In this document: positions 23,740 through 36,628 of the stretch, one piece after another
Numbering within the stretch: position 1 is the stretch's first letter
Layout: each line of letters opens with the position of its first letter
Assembly (NCBI GenBank): GCA_963978895.1
Contig: OZ022243.1
Location: 8,573,750-8,637,749, forward strand
Direction: 5' to 3'
Length of the DNA stretch: 64,000 nucleotides
Source of the DNA: Erpobdella octoculata
Taxonomy: Eukaryota > Annelida > Clitellata > Hirudinida > Erpobdellidae
The notes under the pieces: model-generated
Seen by the model: only the letters and a program-made list of their open reading frames with translations
Databases searched by the model: none
What the model was told of the DNA's origin: nothing
Position numbers and translations under genes: made by a program

Positions 23740-24434
23740 TACAAGAATGGTTTTGAAAGCATTGGATGAGCTCTTGATACTCGAGTTGAGGCGGGAACTT
23801 AGAAAACGAGAGCTCAGTGATAAAGGAAGAAAGTCTGAGCTCGTGGACCGCCTCCGGACGTCATTGGAGAACAATGGGTTTGATCCGGAAGAGTATGAGT
23901 TCGAAGTAGAAAATGAATTGTTGAAGGCGCTGAATAAAATGGCGGAGGAAAACAGAGCAGCACAGCAAGAAAGGAAGAAATTTCTTGAACTCCTCAATGG
24001 TGACACAAACAATTGCGGAAACAAAAAAGACGGTCAAAATGAACCATGCAAGAATGTACAAGATGAACCATGCAAGGATGGTCATGGTGATGAGCCTTGC
24101 AAAGATGTGCAAGATGAACCATGCAAAGATGTTCAAGATGAACCATGCAAAGATGTTCAAGATGATCCATGCAAAGATGGTCATGATGATGAGCCTGTCA
24201 AAGACGGTCATGATGATGTGCCTGTCAAAGACGGTCATGATAATGAACCTTGCAAGGATGCTCAAGATGAACCATACAAAGATGGTGTCAGTGATACAGT
24301 CGGTTTGGACGTCGAAAACAAAACTAAAGAAGATGAGAAGAATGTTGAAAACGAAATGCAAAATGATGAGGATGAAAGTGACGATGATGATTATAATAAT
24401 GGAAATAACAACTATGGCTTTTACCCATACAGCG

Positions 24435-25990
24435 CAGCCCCGCAACTAGACGTCATGCTCTGGGGGGGGGGCTAGCTATCTCTAAAGGGGGGCGAAATGA
24501 AAATGGCCAAAAAACCACTAAAATTATATCGGGAGTTGAAAAGACAATGTAAATATTATATGTAAAACCAAGGTGCATCAGCAACACCCATATTGTTTAT
24601 TATTTTTATGACTTCATTTTGGATTTGCTGGAATAGTTTATAAAAATAAAATGACAAAAAGTGCAATAAATAAAAATAATCAATATTTATCGTAAATCTT
24701 TGCATTGCAGAATTAATTTTCTGTTTTGTTTTTTAATTTAAAAACAATCTGTAATTTTATATAGGTACACTTCAAGCTTCTATTCTGATATTTTAGGTTT
24801 TTGAGGTTGGATAGGCCAACTAGTGGGCCCCTGAAGTGGTTTAATATGTATGGATAAACTACTTCCGGATAGCCCCCTTTCCCGGTCATCAGCTATCAGT
24901 TTTTATACAGAAAAAATAAAAAAGTGGCTTTGAAAATATTTTGAAAAAGCGGCTCCGACTAACCCCCCGGTCATCAGTTTTTTGGAGGAAAAATGAAAGA
25001 AAGGCTTTAAAAAGTTTTAGATTTTTTTTTCAAATTCAAGTGGGCCGTGAGAAAAAGTTGTATCCCAAGGTTTTGCTGAGATGTTTGCAGTGATGCGTTA
25101 ATAAGTTAACCGCATTTGATACAAAATACTAATACACTATATTGCAGGTGTGTTGATAGATACCCAACATTCCCAATTTTGTGACTATTCCTGAATACGC
25201 TGTTTTAGCCAGCTATGTACCAGAATAACGGTTTACAGGCTTATAAAGTTCAAAAAGGTACATAACTTAGAATTTTTCAGTAAAGGGGGAGGGCGAAATA
25301 CGCTGCCTTATCTAGCTAAACACTACATAACAGGTTTATAAAGTTCAAAAAAGTACATGTCTTAGAATTTTTCAGGGGGGGCGAAATTCGCTGCCTTATC
25401 GAGCTATGAAATTGTATACAGGTTCGAAAAAATAGGTACGTATCTTAGAATTGGGGGGGGGGGGGGCGAAATCTGCTGCCTTATCCAGTTATGAACTTGT
25501 ATAATGGTTAACATGTTTAAAAAAGTTGGTACATATCATAGAATTTGGGGGGGGGGCGAAATCCGCTGCCTTATTATCGAGCTATGAACTTGTATACGGG
25601 TTCGAAAAAATAGGTACATATCTTGAATTTGGGGGGGGGCGAAATCCGCTGCCTTATCCAGTTATGAACTTTTATAACGGTTTACAGGCTTATAAAGTTC
25701 AAAACATTACATGTCTTAGAATTTTTCAGGAGGGGGCGAAATCCGTTGCCTTATCCAGTTATGAGCTTGTATAACGGTTAACAGGTTTATAAAGTTCGAA
25801 AAAGTAAGTACATATCTTAGAATTGGGGGGGGGGGTGAAATACGCTGTTTTATCCAGCTATTTACTTGTGTAATGGTTAACAGGTTTATAAATTTCAAAA
25901 AATTACATATCTTAAAATTTTCCAGGGGGGCAAATATCTTATAGGGGGGGCTTTTCTCCCCCTCGCCCCCCCCCCGTAGTTGCGGGGCTG
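24435..25990. mobile_element. hAT element inserted in the retrotransposon ORF
   Basis: Termini CAGCCCCGCAACTAG and, inverted, CAGCCCCGCAACTAC, with an exact 8 bp duplication ATACAGCG at 24427-24434 and 25991-25998. About 1.56 kb, with no transposase. Next to both ends are long G or C runs. The right half (25280-25950) is an array of 85-100 bp units. Confidence 0.92.
25280..25950. repeat. Tandem array with poly-G junctions inside hAT
   Basis: Seven or eight imperfect units of about 85-100 bp. Each contains a run of up to 14 G, then GCGAAATCCGCTGCCTTATC, then AGTTATGAACTTGTATA, and ends near TACATATCTTAGAATTT. Confidence 0.88.
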
Positions 25991-26841
25991 ATACAGCGAC
26001 GGTTCTGAAACGGAAGCCTCCATAACAGACGACGGCACCGAATATTCAGGGTCAGATTTTAGTGACGAATCTGACTCGGATGAAGCAACCGAGGATTTAG
26101 AAACGGACGAAACTCCAATGGAGAAATATATCAAAGTTAACTTGACAAAAAAAGAAGACACTGATTTGAGAGACGATGGCGATAATTTGAAGAAAGATCC
26201 GCTGGACGATACGAAAGTTGATACCGACGAAAGAGCCGAGTTGGAATGTGAAAAGAAAACGTTCGATTGTAGCTTGGAAGAAAACAAACATGACGGCGAT
26301 GAACTTCTCCAAAACAACAATAGCAATGCAGCAAGCAAAAACTCTGAAAAAGATGAGCCAAGAACAGAGAATGGTACCCAGAGTTCTATATCAGATGAAT
26401 CCACAGAGGATTCTAGATCAGATAGACTAAGAGTCATTGTAAAATCAAATAACAGTTGGATGAAGGGATTTATTGGATTTATGGAACGTGTTTTCGAAAA
26501 ACCTTTTGAAGAGTTTCTTGAGAAAGATCTAAAAGATGTGAAGGAAGAAGAAAAAGCAGACAGTTCCGATAAACCGTGCAAAGATGTTCAGGACGAGGCA
26601 TGCAAAAAAGGCTGTGATGAACCGTGCAGATATGGCGACGATGAGCCAAAGAAAGACTGTTGATGAGCCAAAGAAGGACTGGAATAAACTGCATCAAACG
26701 GTCAAGAGACTTGACCATGTTGTTTGCGAATTGCGGTCAAAGCCACGAGTAAAGATCAAGGTATTTTGGTGTTCGTGGCCGAGTCGAGTTTCTCAAAAGC
26801 GACTATGCTGTTCGGGACGAACAGAATTAAGAAGGGGGTAA

Positions 26842-27048
26842 TGATGTAAAATCACTGGTTTGACGATCAACTTTCTATTGATAAAGCTTAACGGATTCAG
26901 AAGATTTATTAGAGACATTAATTATTAATTATTATTAAAAGAGATTTGAAGGTATAAATAGCCGTAACAAAGCCTTCATTTATTATTTTCCAATAAACTG
27001 CAAAACCCTTCTATTGAGCCCGGTATACGATTTGGTGATATCGTAACA
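26842..27048 (+). repeat. 3' LTR
   Basis: Same length as the 5' copy and nearly identical, with TATAAATA at 26953 and AATAAA at 26992. The visible differences cluster at CTTTCTATTGATAAAGCTT. Confidence 0.88.
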
Positions 27049-27229
27049 ATATCTATGAAAACAACCAATAAAAGTAAAGCTAAACCACAGTTAAAATTAT
27101 CACTTCAAAAAATAATTAAATTTAATAAATATTGAAAGTTTTCACCGTGTTATTTTTGTAAAAACACGAACGCCGCCCCGAAAATAAACAGTTTGTGCAT
27201 TTTTACTGAGGTTCAAATGGAGTTCAAAA

Positions 27230-28285
27230 CAGGGACGTAAATTGCGGGGGACAGGGGGGAATTTGCCTCCCCCCTAATTTTTGAAATTTTTTCCTGGAGG
27301 TTACTGTGTATTTTTTTAATTTTAACTTTACTTGACCTAGTGATGGATGATTCAATGCGTATTAGAATCCTTCTGGTCTGTGTAGACAATTTGCCTTCCC
27401 CTTGATTTCCAAAATTCAAATATTTTGTCACCTAGAGTTTATTATATAAATTGTTAATTTTAACTTTACTTAACCTCGTGATGATTGAATGCATATAGGA
27501 ATCCTTTTTGCGCGTGTAGACAATTTTATATCTGAGCCCGATGCTAGATTTACCAATAAATGCAGAGTAATAAATTGTGTATCAGCATTGGTCTAAAGTT
27601 TAGCTGTTTTCTGTGCCAAAATACAATCAGCGAACTAATGGAACTTTAGCCTATTAGTGGTATTGATAAAATGTTGATTCCCTCATAGCTGTCTACATCA
27701 GAATTATTAGTATTAATTACACAAAAATAAAACAAAATTCTACACACCTCATTTTGGACATCTTTTTTTACTAATCCTGTACTTGCCCCTGCAATATGAT
27801 TAAATCATTTACGCCCTTTATACCCAGTGGCGGATCCATAAATTCGTGGGGGTGCACTTCAGAAATTTTTCACATTCTCTTTAAAAAAAACTGATGAGGG
27901 GTAGTCAGAATTATTTTTTTACTGTCATTTTCCAAAAATAGGTATACACAAAAAAAGCAATTGACACTTTGGTGGGGTGATGCATCTCTCCACCCCTCCC
28001 TATTTGTACCTAAATATTTATATAAATATAAAAAGTAATGTGTGTGTGTGAGAGCATTCGCTTATTGCATCCAAGCCGCAGGAGCAACATTTGGCATGCA
28101 GACAGACTTCATTGATAAGAAAATTTTTACAAATTAAAAAAAATCTGTTATTTATTTGATTTGGCAAAAAAGAGAAAAAACTAAGCGAAAAACCCCGGAC
28201 AATACCTGGTAACTCTGTCAGTAAGCTATATAATGGCGGACAAATTTTGCCCCCCCCCCTGGAAAAAGCTGAATTTACGTCCCTG
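27230..28285. mobile_element. hAT-type element, about 1.06 kb
   Basis: Ends CAGGGACGTAAATT at both termini, inverted. Flanks GTTCAAAA (27222-27229) and GTTCGAAA (28286-28293) form an 8 bp duplication with one mismatch. G-rich and C-rich runs abut the ends. It has no transposase. A related inverted fragment is at 44200-44373. A CAGTGGCGGATCC phrase at 27834 may be the end of a further nested hAT remnant. Confidence 0.8.
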
Positions 28286-28650
28286 GTTCGAAAACGAAAC
28301 TTGATATTGATCTCATTTGAAAAAAAAACAGACCAGTAGCTGATTTAGCATCAGGCCGGGGGTGACCCGAGCTCCGCGCCCAAGACCCCAAGTCGGGAAA
28401 AGTCCATCCCGGAAAATTAAAAAATATTGCATTTTTAATAATTTATGGTTGTATGCATTTGTATTATTTCCCTGTTCATGTGAAAATCGGAGAAAAAAGC
28501 CAAAGTACAATGACTCATGTTAAATGCTGTTACTTTAATGAGCCGTCATCAAGAAATTGATATTATCATTTTAATCGATGACTTTATTAAAAAATAACAT
28601 TCTACTGCAAGCTTTTGCACTTTCATAATTAATAACACTTTTATAGAAAT
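28286..28650. other. Short non-coding spacer
   Basis: Between the hAT element and the first Helitron. G/C-rich repeat debris near 28350-28420 (GGGTGACCCGAGCTCCGCGC); no gene recognised. Confidence 0.5.
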
Positions 28651-28651
28651 A

Positions 28652-30221
28652 CTAGCAGTGCCCGTAGCGGCTTCGCTCGCATGAAATTAGAGAGTTTGAA
28701 CCGTGCATCCATAGTAGAGATCATTTTTTTAGGTCTCGGCTCAGCCCGTCGACAAATTAGCCCAGCCCGTTTTAAAAACCCAAACTCCTGGCCCGGCACA
28801 GCCCGTCTGAATTAGGCCCAGCCCATTTTTACAGGCCTAGAAGTTCTATATACTTAATGAAAAACTTCGGCCCGTCCCACCTTGACCTCAGCTTTGGCCC
28901 GGCCAAACTGAAGACCCTAAAATTACTAAAATATCTATATACTTGGTGAAAAGCCTCGGCCCGTCCCACATTGATTTAAGGTTTGGCCTGGCCCGTGTGA
29001 AGACTTCAAAATACTAATTTTTACATTTGTAGCACTTACAGTTTGTGAGTAGCAGTTATTTTGAAATCAAATAACCCTTATTTCCACCCCACATTTAAGG
29101 TCCTGGAAACCAAATTTTCAAAAAATGTTAAAACACGTATTTCATTATTTTTGGAGTAGAAACTAAATACTAATTTTTATTTCTGTAGCATTAACAGTTT
29201 TTGAGTAGCAGCTACTTTAAAAACCAAATAACCCAAAAAATGATGAAACACGTATATCTTTTTTTTGAGTAGATACTAAGTATTAATTTTTACATCTGTG
29301 GCAATTACAGTTGTTGAGTAGCAGTTACTTTAAAAACCAAATAACCCTATTTTCCACCCCACAATTAAAGTCCTGGAAACCAAATTTTCAAAAAATTGTG
29401 AAAACCGTATATCATTATTTTTAGAGTAGAAACTAAATTCTAATTTTTACTTTTATAACATTAACAGTTTTTGAGTAGAAGCTACTTTAAAAACCAAATA
29501 ACCCAATTTTCCAACCCACATTTGAGGTCCGGGAAACCAAATTTGTAAAAAATGGTGAAACACGTATTCCTTAATTTTTTAGAAAAGAAACTAAATAATA
29601 ATTTTTACATCTGTGGTATTTTCTGTTTTTGAGTAGCAGTTACTATAAAAGACAATTAGCCCTATTTTCCACCCCACATTTGAAGTCCTGGAAACCAAAT
29701 TTTCAAAAAATGCTAAAACACGTATTTCATTATTTTGGGAGTAGAAACTAAATACTAATTTTTACTCCTGTAGCATTAACAGTTTTTGAGTAGAAGCTAC
29801 TTTAAAAACCAAATAACCCAATTTTCCAACCCACATTTGAGGTCCGGGAAACCGAATTTTCAAGAAATGGTGAAACACGTATCTTTTTATTTTTCAAAAA
29901 GAATCTATATACCAAATTTCAAAATCTCCTCATTTTTATTTTTCGAGATATACATTGTTTTAGAAAAAAGTTTGTTTTCCAGTTTTTTCCCCTCAGGAGC
30001 AAAATTTTCAAAAATCCTTTCTTAGCGGATGTTTACGCTATAAAAGTAATATAAGTTCCAAATTTCACGTTCCTAGGATGAGGCGTTTGAGCTCGTCGTT
30101 GATTATCAGTCAGTCAGTCAGTCAGTCAGTCAGTCAGTCAGTCAGTCAGTCAGTCAGTCAGTCAGTCAGTCAGTCAGTCAGTCAGTCAGTCAGTCAGGAC
30201 ATGTTCTTTTATATATAAAGA
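28652..30221 (-). mobile_element. Non-autonomous Helitron, copy 1 (tandem pair)
   Basis: On the element strand it starts TCTTTATATATAAAAGAACA and ends with the hairpin-bearing GCGAAGCCGCTACGGGCACTG followed by CTAG, with host A and T flanks and no target duplication, as Helitrons insert. It has a (TGAC)n array near its 5' end (30107-30197), several 157 bp internal tandem units containing ACAGTTTTTGAGTAGCAG, and a GC-rich block of CGGCCCGTCCCAC type near its 3' end. It encodes no Rep or helicase. It lacks about 80 bp present in copy 2. Confidence 0.88.
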
Positions 30222-31873
30222 CTAGCAGTGCCCGTAGCGGCTTCGCTCGCATGAAATTAGAGAGTTTGAACCGTGCATCCATAGTAGAGATCATTTTTTT
30301 AGGTCTCGGCTCGGCCCGTCGACAAATTAGACCAGCCCGTTTTAAAAACCCAAACTCCTGGCCCGGCACAGCCCGTCTGAATTAAGCCCGGCCCATTTTT
30401 ACAGGCCTAGAAGTTCTATATACTTGATGAAAAACTTCGGCCCGTCCCACCTTGACCTCAGGTTTGGCCCGGCCAAACTGAAGACCCTAAAATCACTAAA
30501 ATATCTATATACTTAGTGAAAAGCCTCGGCCCGTCCCACTTTGATTTAAGGTTTGGTCTGGCCCGTGTGAAGACTCTAAAATAACGGCTTGGCCCGGCCG
30601 ATGATAAACTGGACTTAGCTACTTTTAACCGGCACAAACATAATACAAATTTTTACATTTGTAGCACTTACAGTTTGTGAGTAGCAGTTATTTTGAAATC
30701 AAATAACCCTTATTTCCACCCCACATTTGAGGTCCTGGAAACCAAATTTTCAAAAAATGCTAAAACACGTATTTCATTATTTTTGGAGTAGAAACTAAAT
30801 ACTAATTTTTACTTCTGTAGCATTAACAGTTTTTGAGTAGCAGCTACTTTAAAAACCAAATAACCCAAAAAAATGATGAAACACGTATATCTTTTTTTTT
30901 GAGTAGATACTAAGTATTAATTTTTACATCTGTAGCAATTACAGTTGTTGAGTAGCAGTTACTTTAAAAACCAAATAACCCTATTTTCCACCCCACATTT
31001 GAAGTCCTGGAAACCAAATTTTCAATAAATTGTGAAACCCGTATATCATTATTTTTAGAGTAAAAACTAAATACTAATTTTTACTTTTGTAACATTAACA
31101 GTTTTTGAGTAGAAGCTACTTTAAAAACCAAAGAACCCAATTTTCCAACCCACATTTGAGGTCCGGGAAACCAAATTTGTAAAAAATGGTGAAGCACGTA
31201 TATCTTTATTTTTAGAAAAGAAACTAAATAATAATTTTTACATCTGTGGTATTTACTGTTTTTGAGTAGCAGTTACTATAAAAGACAATTAGCCCTATTT
31301 TCCACCCCACATTTGAAGTCCTGGAAACCAAATTTTCAAAAAATGCTAAAACACGTGTTTTATTATTTTTGGAGTAGAAACTAAATACTAATTTTTACTC
31401 CTGTAGCAGTAACAGTTTTTGAGTAGAAGCTACTTTAAAAACCAAATAACCCAATTTTCCAACCCACATTTGAGGTCCGGGAAACCGAATTTTCAAAAAA
31501 TGGTGAAACACGTATCTTTTTATTTTTCAAAAAGAATCTATGTACCAAATTTCAAAATCTCCTCATTTTTGGTTTTCGAGATATACATTGTTTTAGAAAA
31601 AAGTTTGTTTTCCAGTTTTTTCCCCTCAGGAGCAAAATTTTCAAAAATCCTTTCTTAGCGGATGTTTACGCTATAAAAGTAATATAAGTTCCAAATTTCA
31701 CGTTCCTAGGATGAGGCGTTTGAGCTCGGCGTTGATTATCAGTCAGTCATCTGTCAGTCAGTCAGTCAGTCAGTCAGTCAGTCAGTCAGTCAGTCAGTTA
31801 GTCAGTCAGTCAGTCAGTCAGTCAGTCAGTCAGTCAGTCAGTCAGTCAGGACATGTTCTTTTATATATATAGA
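30222..31873 (-). mobile_element. Non-autonomous Helitron, copy 2 (tandem pair)
   Basis: Same family as copy 1 and nearly identical over its length. Its CTAG end abuts the TC end of copy 1 with no intervening base, and its own TC end is followed by host T at 31874. It contains (TGAC)n at 31741-31850 and about five internal 157 bp units. Confidence 0.9.
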
Positions 31874-32440
31874 TGTTGTTGAATAACATGTCTGCAACTA
31901 CTTTTTTTTAGATTTCATTGAAAGCCTCGTAGTCAGCGATTTTAATAGATTCATTTGACAAAAAAGTTGCTCCGAGTCTTGCCTCTTCCCCCGAGAAAAT
32001 GGGAACTCTACGCCTGTGCTTACCTTCATTCTTAAGTTGATAACCATGGACGTCCTTTCAGCAAAACTTCTAAGGGCCCACCAATTTCTTTAAAAAAATC
32101 TTAACTTTTTTGAAGCTTTTTAATTTTCGCTCCCAACAAAAATCTGATGAACGGGAGAGGGGGTAGTCGGAGCCACTTTTCCAAGACAATTTTAATAACT
32201 CACATCAATTTAAGGGACCCAGTACATCATAGAGGGCCCACTTCACCGTCATAGGGGGTCGCCTACTTATACAAAAAACCCGCACAAACATATCAAATTT
32301 CAACTATAGCCTAGCTTTCTTAAGTTTTTTTGGGGTTCAATTTTTATCTTTTTTGGGTTTAAACTACCTCAGAGGGGCCCGCTCGAAAGTCAGAGAGACA
32401 ATGGCCTCCCCCAATTGGCGTCGCTGTTGCTGTTTATAAC
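31874..32440. other. Repeat-derived spacer
   Basis: Non-coding. Phrases such as GGGGGTAGTCGGAGCCACTTT and AGGGGGTCGCC resemble the interior of the hAT element at 24800-25000, so this is probably a degraded hAT relative. No ends were found. Confidence 0.45.
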
Positions 32441-35066
32441 ATATCTAGTAAACAGCAGTTGTAAACATTTGACCTCTACCTAAGGGCGGCCTCAACATCT
32501 ACGGCCTAGAGGTGGGGGCATCTGTATCATCTATAAAGACATATTTAAAGCAACGTCTAAAGACATTGGTGAGTTTTCTACCTTCGAATACCTCGCCACA
32601 TACTTCAGACTTCAGCACAACTTCAACATCCTCGTCCTTTCCATTTACCGCCCCGGGTCCGAGACAGTCTGCAAAACATTTTTTGCTGAATTCGCTGATT
32701 TACTCGCCACAATAGCCAAATTCAACTGTAAAATTCTAATCCTTGGCGACATCAACCTCCATTTTGACAAGCCAGATCAACCTAACACTAAGCACTTCCA
32801 CCGACTGCTGTCTTCACACGGTCTCGAACAATTGGTGCATGAGCGTACTCATAATCGTGGCCACACTCTCGACGTCGTCATTGTCCGCATGCCCGATACA
32901 CTCATCTCTAATCTTCATACAGCTCCACCATCTTTATCCGACCACTCAATCGTCAAATTCAAACTTAACCATCAACCTCCACCATTAATCTTTGAGACAG
33001 CTGAGAGTCGATCTTTTGCTCAATTTAACATGTCAGCCTTCAAGGCTGATCTCCTTGCTTCCGAACTCTACCAGCTTACTTTCTCTCAAGAAGTCAAAGC
33101 AGCAGATAAACTTTTTTCCCTATACGATTTCAACATGGAGGAATTACTTAATAGACATGCTCCTCTTAGAAAAATAACAAAACGTAAAATAACTGGCTGC
33201 TCTTGGTTTGATAGTGAATGCCTGATCTTCAAACGTTCCACACGTCGTCTCGAACGCTAATCTATAAGAGATCCTCTTAACATCATAAAGAAGCAGCGTT
33301 GGCGATCTCAGATTAAAAGCCAGAGGAGACTCTTTTAATTCAAGTGCTCCAGTTACCTTAAACAGCGCATCGAAAACGTTCAAGGTGATGGTCGAACTCT
33401 CTGGAGATCACTACATTCCAACTTCAGAAACCTCATCATGGATTTCCCCCGATGATCTACTTGACTTTTTTGGAGCTTGATTCTGCCCCTGTGCATCTAC
33501 TAAAAACCATGCGCCTCACTTTTGCTCCAATTCTTGCAATGTTAATAAACTCCTCACTTTCCCAGACTAATCTGCCTGAACCTCACAAACGTGCCATCAT
33601 TCGCCCACTACTAAAAAAACCTGGCCTTGATCCCTCTGACCCTGCCAACTACCGCTCTATTTCTACCTTATCGTTTGTTTCTAAACTAGTGGAACGAGTC
33701 GTCCTTTCTAACTATGTTAAAATACATAAACTACTTCCTCCTACTCAATCTGGATTCAGACGTTATCACTCCACAGAAACAGCTGTGGTTAAAGTTTATA
33801 ACGACATTGTCCTTGCCCTTGATTCCGGATTTATAACCGCTCTCTTAATGCTTGACTTTAGTGCTGCTTTCGACTGTGTCGATCATGCCATTCTTTTTTC
33901 AATCCTTGAATTACAGTTTGGTATAACTTCTGCCGCTCTTCAGTGGTTAAATCTTTTTTCTCTCTAATCGTTCTCGTAAGGTTCGTCTTGGTGAGCAAAC
34001 CTCCAAAAAGTACGATGTTTCTTTTGGTATTCACCAAGGTTCAATCCTTGGACCCCTTCTTTTCATTCTCTACACTTCTTATAATGTCAACATCGCCTCT
34101 CGACACAAAGTTCTTATCCACCTCTATGCTGATGACACCCAGCTATATATTCAACTTGCCACACAAGACATCTGCCTAGCTAAAACAAAGCTTGCAAACT
34201 GTTTCGTTTAAATTCAAAAATGGTGCTCAGTCATGCGCCTGAAGCTCAATACTTCTAAAACAGAACTCATCTGGTTTGATCGAAGGCCTCAGCCCATATC
34301 CGTGAGTTCAGGCTCTAATAATATCGGTGACTGCACGATCTCGTCTTCAAATGTTGTTCGTGATCTCGGAGTGTATCTTGACTCTGGCTTGTCAATGACC
34401 CACCATATCTCCGCCATTACAAGGGCCTGCTACTTCCATCTACGCCGAATCCGTCAAGTGAAGCGCTGCCTTAACGAGCAGTGCATTCGTACCCTAGTTT
34501 TTGTCATCTCAAGAGTAGACTACTGCAACTCAGTGCTGACAGGTCTACCATCATCGTCCTTAAAACCCCTTACTTCTGTACTCCATGCGGCCGCTCGGCT
34601 TGTCAAAGATCTCGGTCCCCGAAACCACATCACCCCAACTTTACGTCAACTTCATTGGCTACCTATCCCTGCTAGAATAAATTTTAAAATATGCCTCTTA
34701 ATGTTTAACATATTCACTGGATCTTCTCCCTCCTATCTGTCATCTCTCGTTTCGCCATGCTCGTCGCTCCCTGCAAGGCGGCGTCTTCGTTCTACTAGCA
34801 GGGACGACTTCGTCTCTGTCCGGTCTCGTCTCCAATTTGGAAACAGAGCTTTTGCTATCTCTGGCCCAACTCACTGGAACAGCTTGCCTGTACATATTCG
34901 CCAATCTAAAGACGCTACTCAATTTAAAACTAGATTAAGAACTTATCTCTTTAGTAAGTTCTTTGACTAGGAAATATTGTCGAACTGCGCGCTTTTGCGA
35001 AAACCTTGTTTTTTATAAGGGCGCGTTATAAATTTTACTTTGTATTGTATTGTATTGTATTGTCAA
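32440..35066 (+). mobile_element. 5'-truncated CR1/Jockey-type non-LTR retrotransposon (LINE)
   Basis: One element body runs from the middle of an apurinic endonuclease domain through reverse transcriptase to a 3' tail of TGTAT repeats (35041-35063). Microsatellite-like 3' tails rather than poly(A) are usual in CR1/L2-type clades. There is no ORF1, and the endonuclease start is missing. Confidence 0.85.
32512..34970 (+). pseudogene. LINE endonuclease-reverse transcriptase, frameshifted
   Basis: Endonuclease motifs seen: ILILGDINLHFDKP near 32738, HNRGHTLDVVIV near 32850, and PPSLSDHSIVKF near 32930. The frame ends at 33260 after a Trp/Arg-rich segment. The reverse transcriptase follows at 33452-33967 with NYRSISTLSFVSKLVERVV, SGFRRYHSTETAVV and LLMLDFSAAFDCVDHAIL, then frameshifts. 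YADDT, the catalytic motif, lies near 34125 in another frame. The C-terminal part (34233-34970) has RLKLNTSKTELIWF and RDLGVYLDSGLSM. Several frameshifts and stops make it non-functional. Confidence 0.88.

Positions 35067-36628
<1,562 letters not shown>

Larger units (their letters stand above)
23747..26663 (+). pseudogene. SAP-domain acidic repeat protein of the LTR element, split by hAT
   Basis: ATG at 23747 opens a frame starting with a SAP-type helix-extended-loop-helix (ELRRELRKRELSDKGRKSEL), a putative DNA/chromatin-binding module also seen at some retroelement Gag N-termini. It is followed by a charged helix and about nine imperfect 8-10 residue repeats of the type DEPCKDVQ (24040-24290). 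At 24434 the frame is interrupted by the hAT element. Past the second copy of the target duplication (25999) the same phase resumes for 221 codons: acidic, Ser/Asp-rich, ending in more EPCK-type repeats and a stop at 26661-26663. Without the insertion the product would be about 450 residues. There is no zinc knuckle or catalytic motif. Function is unknown; a Gag-like structural role is one possibility. Confidence 0.8.
23514..27048 (+). mobile_element. Non-autonomous LTR retrotransposon with SAP-domain ORF, nested hAT
   Basis: Two 207 bp direct repeats (23514-23720 and 26842-27048) begin TGATGTAAAATCACTGG and end GATATCGTAACA. By eye they differ at about four positions. Each has TATAAATA and AATAAA, as expected for U3/R. 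A primer-binding-type sequence TGGTGATCAGAAGTGGGA starts 1 nt after the 5' LTR, and a polypurine tract GAAGGGGG ends just before the 3' LTR. The interior holds only one ORF, split by a 1.56 kb hAT element. There is no protease, reverse transcriptase or integrase. Flanking 5-mers do not match (ATTAT versus ATATC), so a target duplication is not confirmed. High LTR identity implies a young insertion. Confidence 0.88.

Noticed and set aside
24000..24449. Long frames on both strands over the SAP-protein repeat region
   Set aside because: Shadows of the 24 bp coding repeats. Only the ATG frame from 23747 has domain content and continues beyond the hAT insertion.
29786..30025. A 79-codon open frame repeated at 31419-31658, 61440-61679 and 41836-42075 (minus)
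   Set aside because: It starts at TTG, not ATG, runs antisense to the Helitron, and is just the same repeat interval in four copies. The identity comes from recent copying, not from protein selection.
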